64,000 nucleotides of DNA from Tyto alba (Eukaryota > Chordata > Aves > Strigiformes > Tytonidae): contig NW_024881295.1 of the NCBI RefSeq assembly GCF_018691265.1, positions 17,345,904-17,409,903 on the forward strand, read 5' to 3'. The first letter of the stretch is position 1; each line of letters begins with the position of its first letter. Position numbers and translations under genes: made by a program. The notes beneath the pieces were generated by a model. That model saw only the letters and a program-made list of their open reading frames with translations. It did no database searches and was not told the origin of the DNA. Of this stretch, positions 12,101 to 27,100 are shown one piece after another.

Positions 12101-15100
12101 CAAAGGTCTCTCAAAGCCACGTCTACCCAGGAGATCTCTGAAAAACACAATTGTCACTAAGGGGATTTGGGCCTCCCGTTAATTTCTGCCATGCTGTACT
12201 ATAGCTCCTCATTATAAACTTAGCTCTTAAAGGTTCTTTGTCTCTCCAGGGTTGAAAGTTGCTGACTGAATGTCTGGGTCCAATTTTCCACCAGTCTTCC
12301 TTTAACTGGCCATTCTCATCTATGCAAAGTGTTTGCATAATGCTACAAGATCATTCACATCAATCTTATTTAACATTTTGAACCTGTTTTGCAAAGGGGT
12401 TAATGAGAAAACAAAACATAACCTGAATAATAAGTCACCAGAAAAAAAATACTGGCCGAATCTTTTAATATAGAGCCTGGACAGCAGTTCTTTTCACAGA
12501 GGGAAGACAACTGACATTTTTTCTAATCTGAGAATGTAATTCCCAGGGACAGTGTATGAGAAAACAGCAGTAATCTACAGAACACCCAGGAACAGTTGTT
12601 GAAAGATTCCCAGGGTGTTACTTTTGGCAGGACATCAGGTTCCAATAAAACCCACTGAAAACACTAGACTAACAACAATAATAATAATATTTTACACAGA
12701 TGAAGTGTCTTTCATCTAAGGGTCACAAAAGACTTCGGCAAATGGTGGACGAGCTCCTTGAGGAGGGGTAAATGAAATTGATATTCCATAGATGTAGCCA
12801 CTGATTCACTGATTTAGAAAATACATTGTTGTGTACAGAGTGTTAGAGGGTACAGAAAGAAAAGAGTTAACATGTGTAGGCAAGCTTGGGAGCATTCTTT
12901 GTAGTGAACTTGCATAGACATAGTAACCTATTTTTTAATGTTTTCAGTAAATCAGCTGCTGACATTCCACATACACAATTTGAGCACCTGCACACAAATC
13001 AGGTAACCAAAGATTACATTGTGCAAATACGCAAAGTACTAGGTGAGTTCATGCACAGCTACTTGACTCTAACATGAAATTCTATATACTATGTTTGCAA
13101 TTCCTGCTTGGCACACTCTTGTGCGTTTTCTGAGTCCAGTCCAGGACTTTAAAAATATATAGAACAATATATCAGTAGCTGAAAAGTTAGGGACTAGAAA
13201 CAAGAGACTAGTGTAGGCCACTTGTGAACCGCTAGACGTTTTGGATCCAGACCCACATTTTGTACTGAGAGCCTATCTCTGCGAGGGAACCATTCCACGG
13301 TGTGGCTACCTTTCACAAAACCCAAGGTGCTGCAACACTCTGGGCCCCATACGAATCTCAGCCTATACTCATATACCATAGTGTGATGATGTTGCTGATG
13401 GTGTTATAGTGGCAAAACTTGCAGTGGAAATACAGCTTCTACTGCATCATTAACAGCTTTTATGGCTTAATCGGATTGCTTATGACTTTTAGGCACAAGT
13501 ATACCATCAAATATTACCTAAGTGACCTTAAGAGGACAACATATATTGAGATAAATGGTTCCTTTCCTTGAGGTCTCTCAGGGTATATTTCACATAAGGA
13601 GATCACATCTTGCTCTCTCTAGCCATTTCCAGAGTCAACAACACCCTTATTTCCCAGCCCAGCACTCTCAGACAGCAAAAGCTGTTGAGAAGTCATTGTC
13701 TTTGCCCCGAACACACAGACACATGAAATTCCTACTCACTGTTTACATGAAGGAAATTATGTGAAACAAGTCATGTTTCCTCTGTGTCATAAGGGTAACA
13801 ACAATAGCAACGAGGATATTGTCATGACACCCCCAGTCTAAGGCAATGACTAACAACCAGAAAGATTAGCTATCAGGATGATCTAACAGCCTGATGTTCC
13901 CAAAAGGGGGAGGTCCTGCTCCTCTTCAGCCTATGACCCTTTTCTCCCTCCTTATCTCCTGTTCCCAGAGACACATCCCACCTTGCCCTTGTGCTGGCAT
14001 TTGCCAAACCCTTCTCACAAACAATTCATCTCATTAAAGCTGGAGAAAATGGTCTAATTTCTTTTTTCTTTTTTTTTTTTTTTTTTCAATTTAGCCTGGC
14101 TTAATGAGCTGAATTGGCTCAGAACAGGATCTTATGAAAGCAAGAGTGCAAGAGAGCACAAGACTCATAGTAGGAGCATTTGCTCTGGACTCTTAGATCA
14201 CCATAGCTACAAGATGTAACCTTCAGAGTTACACAGAAGATAACTCTCTTGCTGGTAGTTTCACTTTTTCATATAGATGACCATAGCTACTCTCTGAGAT
14301 AATTTGGTCAAGTCTGGAAGGGGATTAGCAGAATAACTGGTGTAATTTGTATTCGGCTACAGCTGCAGAGGAGAGAGTAACTCTGGCCTCTTAGAGCTGC
14401 ACTAAACAATACCACAGAAGAATGAAGAGGGGCAATTAGAACTGATGACACACAACTGGAATAGCTTTTATGGGTTGAACATACCGTGATGGCAAAGCAT
14501 CACAGCCAGTAAGAGCTGCATAATGCTTTACTCACTATCAGATATACCCACATATCTTCCCTGTGGCTTGAAACAGCATCTATCACTAGGCTAAAATATA
14601 CAGAAGCACACTAAGCATCATGAGTCACTGAAGAATTCAAGTCCATTTTCCCTGTCCAGTTTTGCTTGTCCTGGACCTGGAGGGCACCTTGTCAGAATCC
14701 TTCAATACCACCCCCACTGGAATGTCTTTGCCTCCCCACAAATGCATGTGCATTTGTTCCGTTCAGCACTCATTTTTTTGCACAGAGATGACAGATGTGT
14801 AGCTGCTATCATTGGAGACAGGTTAAAAGTTTACAAATTGGTCTTAGCAGCTGCATTTGGAAGCTAAGTTCTGAGAAAGTGAACTGTTCTCATTTTTCCA
14901 GATTTTGAACAACCCCATAGTTATGGTCAGAGATTAGAGAGATTTTTGTGGTGTTAAAAGAATGGTTTGGAATTTCTTGTCCAGCCATCTGCCCTCAAAA
15001 CTTAGCAGATGACTCACTAACACGCACCTCCATTTGTTACTGAGCTAAAACTTTTATCTCCTCAGCTTCTTGTAAAGTTCCACTCTGTATCTTTTCAGAA

Positions 15101-18100
15101 GCAGAGGCTGTTCTAATACGGAAGAACAAACGACGTGGGAAGTGCAACTTAGAATTCAAGTTTTAAAAAGCTCTCGTGTTAAATTCCAGCTGAGCTAATA
15201 TGCACGTATGCACAGAGGCATTTGCACGCATAAATCACAACTTGCTTACATCTGGCACACACAGAGAGCACACTGCTTGGCACACTGTTTAAATGTGCTT
15301 CAACTACTGGACTGCATTCAGGTCTGCAGATAATTTTGAAAAAGTTTCTTTGTAGTCGGGAGACACAGAACCTTACTAAGTATTTTACTGATATTCTTAT
15401 GTATCAAAGATGCTCACTGTTGCCTGCCATTTCCTGATGAAGCTTCTGCAGCCTTGCATCCACAGGATGATCAAAATAGGTGCTTTTGATTCTTGGAAAG
15501 TAGAAAAGCTACCTCTATATCCCAGGTGTTATTGGTTTACCCTGCACAAGTTTGAAACAGTAGTTATAAGCAGTCACAGTTCCTAAGCTAACCTCATAGT
15601 TTGCCCAAGTTCCAATTTCAAGGAAATCAGATATCTAAAGCAGCAAGTAGTTATACCATTTTACCCAGATTGAATAATTTATTGCAGTCTCACAGAAGCT
15701 GCTCACCATTTTGCTTGCATATTCAGCCTCAGCTATAGAAGATATGGTCGGAGAAGTCCAAGCTAAAAATACCAAACTGATGCCACACCTAGATTGCTCT
15801 TACCACCTTGTTCCAGATTACTTGCACGTCAAGTGAATTTTCCAGAGTGGTTTGTGAAAACCCATTAGTCAGTGCAACATTAATCATAGCTACTTAAACT
15901 GTACTTTTTTTCCCCCTGCAAGTGGATCAGATTCCTTGTAGATCCTAAATGATAGCTTTTTAGAAAGGAATATTTCTTTCACTCTTAGCCTGGAAATTTA
16001 CAGTCTGCTCAGCACTGCTTTAGAGTCACACAAGTCCAGATCTGTACCTCTTTCATAATTGTCTACCATGGTAACAAATAGGGCAGCGCCATGTCTGGTC
16101 CCTTAAGCTCTGTACTCATGCCAAAGATAACCAGTTATACTGGCATAATTAATTTTGATGCATTAATAACACAACAGCTTTTGTCTTTACCAGCCAGCAT
16201 ATTTGCCAGTATGATTTGGCAAACATAATTCAGCAAAATCCTTTCCTCTGTTAACTGGGAGAATAATCCCTGAGTTTAAAGAACAGGGGAGGAATCTTCA
16301 TTTAGGGATTAATCATCACTTTATAACTCCTGCAATATTCACACTCCAGGCTCTGATTTAGTTATACGCAATAACTGTGGCTTGCTAATTAAGAATAACA
16401 TGGGTATTAGCCTTTCTTCTTTTAGATTCTTAAATTGCTGATTTAAAATTTCTCTCAGAGAAGCATTTCTAAATCTCTGAAGTGTGAAATAGCAAGGACA
16501 TTTGCATCTCCAGCCAAACCCACAGAGGTTGGAAAGGCAGGCATGATTTACATTCAATACCTCAACCTATAACCTGGAGGATATCTGGAACTCTTCAACA
16601 CCAACCTTCACTCTATAAAGAGGGACTCCTCTCCTGTGGGTAAAAAGCAGATTCACCTTTTGACTCTGTTGTCACTGTGGGGGCTTTGGCTTGAAATTAT
16701 CCATTCCCTCCTATGACCTGCATATGAGGTAAAGCAAGAAGTGCTCCAGAGACATGTGAAGCTGACACAAAGACTTTCTGAACTCATTCGAAATCTTGTC
16801 TTGGTCTTTCACTGGAGTACCTGCCTAACACATACTCTGCTTTTCAGCTCATGCCAGTTTTCTCAAAGATCCTGAGACACTCTCTATTTATTGTGAACTG
16901 AGATGAAAACAGTTTCTCCATCTTACCTAAGAAAGAAAAAAAATTACTTCACTTTTGAATTCCAAAGTAGATTTCAATGAGTCCTACTTATTTATCAGTC
17001 TCACTAAAGTTACTCTTATGGTAGAAAGAAGATCATTTACAAGGTTCTGTTCACCACATCTGCTGGATGTCAGCCTAGTCCCTTACAAATAGAGTTTTAT
17101 AGTGCTTCTGAATGGCTGGGGTCATAAGATGAGAGCTCATCTTAGCTTAAGACAACATTTTTTTCTGATCACGTATTATTAAGATGTGATTAACTTTGAC
17201 TTCAGTACTCTGTATAAATTTTTTATTTTCCTGGTTCCTTTGAGCCTGAACTAGATTTGATAGCAGTTTTGAATTATGAGATTAGATGGCAACTTTGATT
17301 CAGTTGCATCAATAGCCTGAATTTTTTTTCCTGTACTTTCACTTTGCGCTACTAAGACCTAGTAATCCCTTTGTAGCTGCAGAACATCTTTTTTTTTAAA
17401 AAAAAAAAAAAAAATAATTAAAGCACATAAGATCACTTGATCACTTGCTGTACCAAATCAAAGCTTTCAAGAATACATGGTAGCATGGAAAAGGTGTGGA
17501 GATGTGAGTAAGAGGAGTTGGATGATAACCCTGGAGGCAGTGGCAGAAGGCAGCATGTGTGCAGGAGGATGGCACCAGTGGGGGCAGGCCTGGAGGCACA
17601 CATTAGGCAAATGAGGCACATACAACCATGTCCCCACCATGAGGGGTTCACAGGGAACCACCCTTTTCCTCTTGACTTTGATGAAGGGATTCTGAAGGTG
17701 GATGGTTAAATCATTTCAGCTGGGACACCTTCAATACGCAGTAAGCATTCACACTGGAACTGTTTACTCTTTCTGTTTCCTCAGTGTCAAGATGCAATAG
17801 CACATTGACTGAAAACTTGTTCTAAAGATGATTGGGGTATGTAGGGGCGATGGGGGGGAAAATGGTGGTGGGGCAGCATCTACTTTATTACTCAGGGACT
17901 TTCAAACACATCTGCAAGGCATGCACATTACATAGCCTCATGCCATAGTAGCAGAAACAGTTTGGTGGGTGTCTCTGGAATGGAAAAAGGTGAATAGAAT
18001 GAAAACCATTTGCACTGGACACTACTCTTAGATTTCATTATGGCTTTACTTTCTATGGGATCCTGAATTGCCAAAGGACAAGCATTGCCAAGAAAGTCCT

Positions 18101-21100
18101 TTCTGTGCATTTTCCAGGTAGCTGCAATAATTTCTTTCATATGGAGATGTCATTTCCACGATACAGTGCTTTCTCAGTCAGTTCAAGGATATATTCCAGA
18201 GAGTACAGACTTGCAAGTTGTCCAGAAACACTAGGTAGTCCAAATTGGGCTGCTTGTTCATTTAACTGTCAAATATATAGCTGATGTAAGAAGTGCTTTC
18301 TCTATTTTCCTCTCCATTTCTAGATGTACTCCAAGGGATTAAATGCAGTTTTAAAAGCACTTATGGTCCGTTTGCAGTAGTAGTCATCTCATACCCTGGC
18401 TGTAGCTGGAAAAGCTCAGACTCACTGCAGTAATTTTTCTAACATTCCAGTGACCTGACTATTCACAGGGACAGGGTATTTTTGATAGCAAGCCCTTAAT
18501 TCTTCATCCTGTAGATCCAGCTGGTCCACAGAGGCTGACATCATTTGACCACAAAATATAAGATACTAACCACTTGAGCTTTTGCCAGAGTAAAATTTGA
18601 TAGCTGAGCACCGATTAAAATTTCTTTTGGAATCAGTGTCCACTATATATGCTATTATTCACGAGTGGCACGCATTCAGTGTCTCTATGCAATTGGCCAG
18701 TAAGTTTTTTTTCTATGGATATATTTGCCAAGATGAAAAAACAGAAAAAATTTAAACCATTCCCAACCAATGTGTTTCCAACTGCTGAACTGTTTTCTGT
18801 ACCACATTGTTGAGTAGTGATCTAAATTAATGAATATTCTCCTGGGCAGCTGCTATTCAAACAGTGGTTGTCCATTTTCTTTTTCAATTATGATCTGTAA
18901 ATCACTGAACATTAACATTATCAAGTGGGGCTACACATATGCACAATCTGGGTGCATTACAAAGCAAGTCATAATGAGCAGTTATTTATTCCTCTCTCCA
19001 GGTTTAAAAATCTTGTCTGGAATGATTTTATAGTCATCTTTGGAATGAAGAATACTCTTGAAACAAAAAATGTCCATCTTTCCAAATATATGCTGGTGTT
19101 GCTATTGCTAATTTGACAACTGTGACATATGCATATTTCGCTGGAAAGTTTTTCAAAGGGTTTTTGTATATTTTTTTTGGGGGGGTGTGTTGGTTTGTTG
19201 TTTTTTTTTTTGTTTTTTTTTTTTTTATTATTTTTTGTTTGTATGTTTGTTTGTTTTTCTCCCAGGCAGCTCAGTGTTCTGAAAGAGCCGATGATGAAAT
19301 ATTGAACAAGGATTGTTAACGTTTACTTGGAGCAACATAACAGCTTAGCTATAAGTTTTAGTCAGAAGAAAATCTTGATAGGGAATAAATTTCCACTGGA
19401 AAAAAAGACAGTTCTAATAAATCTTTTCAAAGCTGTGTTAAAGTAACCAAAATTTGTGAAAGTTTTTCACCTAAATGTTTCAGAATGAAACATTTCATCT
19501 TTTAACTTTGAAATAACTCTTTATTTTGGATTTGATTGTCCTGGTATTTTATGTCACAAAACATTCAAATAGTGTTGGATTAGTTAAAACATTTTCTCTC
19601 AACTTAATATAGCTATATTTTTCCCTTTGACTTGTCTTTCCCAGACAATTTTGAAACACTTAGCACCATCCTTCCAGATCAGAACAAAATAAACTGGACG
19701 TAACCAAGTAATCAGTGCATATTACGCACTCTCCTCTGGATCTGAGCCACACAAGATCTGGATCAGTTACAGCTTTCTGCTGAAAAGCTTGGCTCCTCAC
19801 CTCAGCCTGCAGGGACTCACGTGCTCAGCTTTGGACATGCTCTAGTTGAGACTTCAGTGTCAAAGCATTGGCTATCACAACAGTATCTATACTCACTGGA
19901 TTCTGCAATCCTAGTGCTGTAAAACCCACCGAGTGTGTGGTCTTAGTAAACAGAGAGAAAATTCCAAACTCTGTAGCAAGATATCTTGAACAAACACTTT
20001 GTACTTATAATACACGAATTAATAAAATGGGAGAGTTCAGGTTTTATGAGGCCGTTGCATGGAGAGCGGAGATTTTCCGCAAAAAATGTTTCCCTTTCTT
20101 CATCTTGGAAAATAGGAAGACCTGAAAGCTGTTGGTCATCCGCTATGTAATTATTGATTATATATAACTATTGGTTGAGATGCACTTTTTGTCCAGCTGA
20201 ATATAACAAACTTAACTACAATACAAGAAATTCAGTGATGGTTGCCAGGGCATGTAATTAAGGTTGTTACCGGCAAACCCTGGAAAGAGTTGGAAATTTA
20301 CCAGCCAAAACCAGTTAGTGCTCATGGCGTTCCAGCATATACCAAGACTCAACCCCTTTCCACTGTGTTCTCAAAAGGTTAACATATTCATGCATTGCTT
20401 CAGATGGCTTTGATGTAGAAGAGTGAAGCACAGGAATGTTTTGGTTCAGGATTTGACTCAGATAGTGGTCATGTCTCTGACTGCTGTGTTTTTATGTTAC
20501 TTCCAGATACGCAGATACCTCTGTAGATGTTTGTAATCTACAGCTTGGCAGAGCAGGCTTAGCTGCAGCACAGCAGCCAGATGGATTTTATATGCTAAAG
20601 TCCGCCCTCCAAAGGAGGTTGTCACATGTACTGGTATGCCACGGGCTCTTAAGTAGTTATTCAGATCTTTATAATTCATCACTATCTTGAATTTATAATG
20701 CTCACAGAGCCACACATACTACCCGCCTCTGGTGCTTGTGGTTATTCACACTTGAAAGATCCTGCAGAAGGTCATGCAATGCTGAGGCCAAGAGCTGGAC
20801 ATAACATCACCTTCAGGTGCTGTTCCATAGCTGTGTTCTGTCGAAGTAACTTTTACAGGGAAAGACAAAACAGGAAGATCCTTCAGGTGGTTCAATACCT
20901 ATCCAGCTTGCCACTCATCTGCAACAGTATTAGTAAAGTTCTGCAGTCTTTTTATGGGACATAAATCTATTTAAGCCTTGCATAATCTTACTGACCAACT
21001 ATTTACGTCTTTGGGATTTCATTAAAGCTAGGTGAATCAATTCAATAAAATAAACTTTCAATGTCAGGACATAACCAGATCCAAATGATACACTGTCTTC

Positions 21101-24100
21101 ACTGTCTACTTAACTCTCCAATTTATTGTCTTTTCAAGTCATGCTAGTTTATTTATAGAGAGGAAAGTAATAAAAGATACAGATATATATCTGGGAGACA
21201 TTTTAGAATGCGTGTTCTTCTTTGGCAGGAAACTAAGAAAAAGCAGAGAAGTCACTTCAGGGAAAATATAACTTCCCTAAAAAACCCCCAAAAACAAAAG
21301 ACCAAAAAACCAGTACTAAGACAAATGTACTTTGTCATAATCATATGGCAAAGTCCTTATGAGCACCCTTGGTTTTGGAATCTCTTAAATTAACACTTTT
21401 TGGCATCAAATCCTAATCCCACAGAGCTGTTTGGACAAATATTTTACACAGGTTACTTGATTAAACTAAAGAACTGACTAAGTCTAACTTTACCCCTGGT
21501 GTAATAGATTGATAGAATAAATGCTACATCAGTACCAAAGCTGACTCAAATTTACCAGTAACACCTTTCAAAAGTTTGACAAGAGTAGCAGATTCTCATG
21601 AGTCCTTGGGGATCTCTGAATTATTCGGTGTCTGTCTAAGGCTGATGCTGTATTACTTTGCTGCTTCTGTACTGAATCCAGTAACTGGCATTTGACTAGA
21701 GCATATAGAGGTATCACATCTTGATTCAAAGATTTCAAGAGATGGAGAATTTACCTCCTCTCTGGATAAGTTATCTTGCTGCCTTCATTTCTACTTTAAA
21801 CTTATCTTGATTCAGCTTCCTGTTATAGGATTTTGCATATGCTTTCTTCAGCAATACTAAAAAGTTGGTTTAGTATCAGCTAGACTCTGTGCTAGTTATT
21901 AAGTCTGAATCAAGTCTTCTTTTAAGCAGGACAGCTGGATCTTTTTCAGCTTCCCATTGGAAGGCATTTTTTAGTATTTTCATAATTTCTATGGGTCTTT
22001 TCCTATGCACTCTCTAGATTTTATGTGTTTCTCAGCTGTAAGAGAGTTTCTCATGTTATTCTGATATTAAACTAATGAATCTTATGAACACAGCCCTGCT
22101 CCTGTCATCACTTTAGAACTGCCATGTCCCACAGCAAGCTCATGTTCAGCTCTATTTCCATGAGGACCCTTAAATCCATTTCCGAATCACTGACTTCCAG
22201 TTGTATGGTTCTTAACGCTTATAAGCTGTACTTCACTTGTACGGTATCTAGCAATTTATAAAAAACTAGATATGAAACTAGTTACAGTAACCTTTATCTA
22301 TTATTTCATGAGAAATCAATGCAAACTGGTCTGACAAAACCACCTGGAATATGACCATGTTGATTAGAATCAAGTTACCCATATTGGTTCAACAGAGGCT
22401 GTTTTCACTTTGTGACACACAAAGTTAGATGATTTCCACCTGAATTCCCTATCTCCACAAATAAAAATTAATAGATTTAAAAAAAAAAATATTAGCCTTA
22501 CATGCTCCCTTAGCCATATTTGTAGCCTCATGGCCCACATGCCTTCTGTCACAGGCTACCTCTCACATTTTCTATTATCCAGGCTTGCAAGGCTCTTTTA
22601 TAACACTTATTAGCCAGCTTTGGGCTCAAGAAATGACAGAGATAAAATACTGAACTGTCTCAGCAACAGTCAACACGTTGATCCTAGTTTGGATGGTTCC
22701 ACCCCTAGCACTCAGTATCTGTGCCAGATCAAGCTATAGCACCAACTAATTCTGGCCACCAGAGCACATCACTGGGTCTGATAAAGGGCTGTGAAGGGCA
22801 ATAAATCTGGCAGAGCATCATATAATACAATGAATATTTTCAAATAATATTTTCTGAAATAAAAAATAATGTCAAAAAATCCAAACCTGAATTTATACTG
22901 AGCACAATATAGCATATTCCCTTTACTCCTCTACTAGTTGAATCCCATATCAAGCTTTCTCAATATTTGCCCTCTACTATCAAACGAGTTGGGCCAGGAT
23001 TATCCAGGTCATCTTGCTTTGCCTTTCTTTGAGTTAGTTCTCTAGACTCAAAAGTTTCCTTATTGCTCAAAGACTTATTACAAGTTATCGAGAGAAGGCT
23101 ATGCACCTCACACAACTCTCTTTTGCTTATCTGGTGCTATCTGGGCATGCTAGGTTTTATTTTTTTAATTCTTTATGGTTGCTGTTTATCACCTTTCATA
23201 GTTACTTGAGAGGGTTGGAAGGTGCTTCTGCATTCCCATGATGCCTGATTACATCATCCTGCTTCTTTCTAAACACAGAAGAGAACTCCTGAGTATTTCT
23301 GCCTTTCCTGAATCATTAAGACTTTCACCATCTTCTGCTAGCAAGCAATCTATACTATTGTTAGGAATTATTGCTGTTATCCTTTAAAATGCCTTACTGT
23401 CCTTAGGCTGTGAGGTAGAAGTTTCTTTTGCTCCCTCTCAAGTCCTTCCTCTCTTCATATTTCCACAGTCTCTAATTTACATAACTGCTGCCTCCTTCCT
23501 CTTTCTTCTCCTCTTCCCTGTTTGATATATTTTTAATACCTGCCTTTACTTCCTCACTTAATAAGGAGGTGCTGCTAACCAAAGATATCCTTATTCACTA
23601 TTATGAAATTGTGGTTTTTAGTCATCTAGTAAACTTTCCTAGAATAATTTCCAGTTTTCATTCATATTTTCCTGTCTAAATCTTACTACTACTGTCCAAG
23701 TTTCTCCTCCCAACAATTTTCTTTCATAGTTTTCCTGGTTTCTTTGCAAAATAAGCCATTTGGGAGCACCAAATGCATGACTAGACAGAGATACAGTAAA
23801 CAGAATAGAAAAATCTTCTGTCTTTGCTTGGGCAGGTTAGAAGCAGGATGGGAAGCTCTTGGTTTAACATCCTAACAAGAAAAAAGGAGATTATTTTCAA
23901 TGTTGCTTCAGAATATGCTGGACTAGGTTTCAGTTCCTGTTCTAATTTAGTTTAATTAGTCATTAGCAGGAGTTACTAGGCTTGCCCTGGCAGTCTCTTT
24001 TCTAGGAATTAACCAGCTCCACTCAGCTTGAAAATTATTGGAAATCTGTCATAGGCACTCTTACCAAAGAAATGAGAGACTACCGGGAAAATTAGATTAA

Positions 24101-27100
24101 AAATACTAGAAGTTCAAAGCAGCAGTAAAATACTGAGTACTTACTTACTCACTCCTATTAAACCTTTCAGAAGCTTGTGCTTTATTAACAGTAATCATGA
24201 TTAAGTGTGCTGTTAGTGAGCTGTGCTGGACTGGGAAGTCCTGGGGGAAAACACTAAGGCAGAGCATTAGCTTGCCAGATTTTTTGGACTACCTCGGTGA
24301 AGGATGCAAAATGTGTACTGTACCTGAAACCGAGAATTCTCGGCTTCATACCCAAAAAACTAAAACCAGATGAATGAAGTTGCCTAGTTGATGCTTTTCT
24401 TTTCTGTTAAATACTGCTGTTTGAGAATTATAGGGAAGTAAAGAGCAAGTGTTCTTGATGATACAGAAGTTTACTAGAACTGAAAGGGCTAATGATTATG
24501 AGATTAGTGTCTTGGCTACAATTGAGCATTGATTTAGCAAAGATGTGGTATGAATATAAAGTTAATACTCGGTAGAATTTTTTTTGTTTGAGGGTAAGTA
24601 TGATAACACACAAGAGGAGCATCTAGCCATGTATAAACAGAACCCCTTAATAGCTTTGCTGATTTTTTTCTTAAATTAGATCTACTGTAATTGCTAGAGG
24701 GAAGGGAGGGAAAAAAAAAGTTTTGGGAAAACAGTCTTCATAAAACATTATACAAACTTTGCTACAACATTGTAGCTACTTATTTTATTTTAGTACTGCT
24801 ATTTGTGTGGAAAATAAAGTATACAAGAAAATAGGTAAAAATGGCTGGCAGCAAGAAAAAATTAAATACATAGCAGAGGGAAATCAGGACTTTGGGGTGT
24901 GCAGAAGTCAGGGGTCTGTTGGAAAGAAAATGACAGTTGTTAACCTTAAGAAAAGACTTATTCATCTCAGGCATATCTGCAGTTATAATGTTGCTTCAGG
25001 CAATATAACTGATGTGAAGGCTGAGTTTTGTGTTTTATGTATAGTATTACAGGAGAAGTAATTTCAGTACAGGAATTAAAAATGATTTTTTTTCCATCAA
25101 ACCAGCCTCCTCATATTAGCCTATTTTTAAGTTTGAAATCTTGGATAAGAAGAGGTTCAGAAGTTTCTGACTTTACTGGTTTCCTTAGCTGGCAAAAATT
25201 AACATAAAGGATTAGTTTCAACTTTCCAGACTAAAATAAACCCCAGTGTCTTATTTCCATTGGAGTTCAATTTAGTTATCTTGAAAACACAATGATGAAA
25301 TAATACTGCAACAATTTCTCAATTATGATAAAACCAAGAAAGTTTTATGAAAAAAAAAAAAGTTTAACTAGGGCAGAGAATAGAACTAGCTACTAATATC
25401 TCACGACAGAACAAGATCTGAAACATACACAATTTGGTGCAGCAGATTTGGTTTTCTGTGCTATTGACATTTTTTTTTTAAATTAGGTTTGTTTTTTTTT
25501 TTTTTTTTTTTAAGAAACAGTAAGTGGCATATGTGGAGATTGTACACTGCAGCTTGAAAGCAATGTGCTTTTAACAGTAGCATTTCACATCCTACATACA
25601 TTGTTTTTCAACATACAACAGAAGATTTATCAACTTGGAGTGACTGTATTTAGTCTTATGTTTACATTTCTCTAGAGCTGAATGTTAATTAGAGCCATCA
25701 TGTTGTCATCATTCTCTGAGACTCTTGCTTGTCATTTTTTTTTTTTTCTCTTCACTGTTCTTTTGCACATTCCTTCTAATCATGGGAAAACTTACTTTGA
25801 ACTTATGTTTTTGTTTTTTGTTTGTTTTTTTCTGGGAAAGGCTCTCTTCTACTTCAGAAACAGTTCTTATACAGGTCCTATACACAAAAACCTCAAGAAC
25901 AGGTACTGTAGATGACTAAACAACAGTTGGTCTCTACCTAGATTAACACAGGTTTATCCTTACTTAACCTTTGATATCCATCTTTAAAGCATGCCTTTGA
26001 AACCTCAAAGAAAAAAAAAAATCTCTGTGATGGTGGTCAAATGTTGCAATAGGTTGCTCAGAGAGGTTGTGGACACTCCATCCATTTAACACTTCAGTAA
26101 TATGACCCTGAGAAACTTCAGGTATCTTCACAACTGGTCTAGAGCAGAGGTTTGGGTCAGACTATGTCCAAAGGTCCTTTCCAACTTAAGTTATTCTCCC
26201 TTATGTATGAAAATAAGCAAACACGTGTTAAAGTATTCTCTTTTCCCCTCTCAAGAATCAAAAAAAAAAAAAAAGATGTTTTTAATGGTCTCCTGTTTAA
26301 CATACACAGTCTGATACAAACGTTTCTGCCAGGACCACTTGCTTCTCCAATAGTGCCAGTGAAAGATGATGATTGACTTTATCACCAGGCACAACAGTAA
26401 GTCACGTCTTCATTTAAGTCCCATGAGCAAATGTGAAGCAGTGCGCACTCATGCTAGGACCCAGCACTCTGGATCCACTGGTGGTGATGCCTGGAGTGAC
26501 CGTGAAGCTTGGCAAGGTCAGGACTGACAGCAGAAGTGCAATGAGAGCTCACATGGAAGGCAGTGCTGATGGGCACCGAGGCTGAAAGCATCAAACCTGT
26601 ATGCTGTTGCTTTTTGTGGAGGATTGTTCTTCCACAAGATTGGCCACAGAGGCATCTTCCCCTTGACAGAAATGCTGTTCTTCAGTACGTGAAATAATTA
26701 TGAGATGAATATGAATTGAAAATGTACTTCCTCTTGACCTACTTCCCAGGTAGGGAAGCACAGCTTGATGTCCCCGTGTTTGGAAAGGTAAAGTTATCTC
26801 TCCATATTTCCTAGGCTCTGCATAAGCCTCTATTGTTTGGTACCAACCACACAGCTAATTATCATACCTACTATGCAGTCTCTTTTAATGATTTCCTTCC
26901 ATCTCTTGTCAACACCCAGACTGACTAATCAAACTGGTTTCTTTGGAAGGAATTGTACTTGTTTACCCCGTCAATAAATACACCTCTTTTTTGTTTGTAG
27001 TGTGAAGGTAAACATTCAGAATGACAGCATAAGCTGTTTTGGGAAAGTGACCGATTATTCTGAGGCACTCCAGCACTCTGTGCATCTGAATCCTGCCTCA

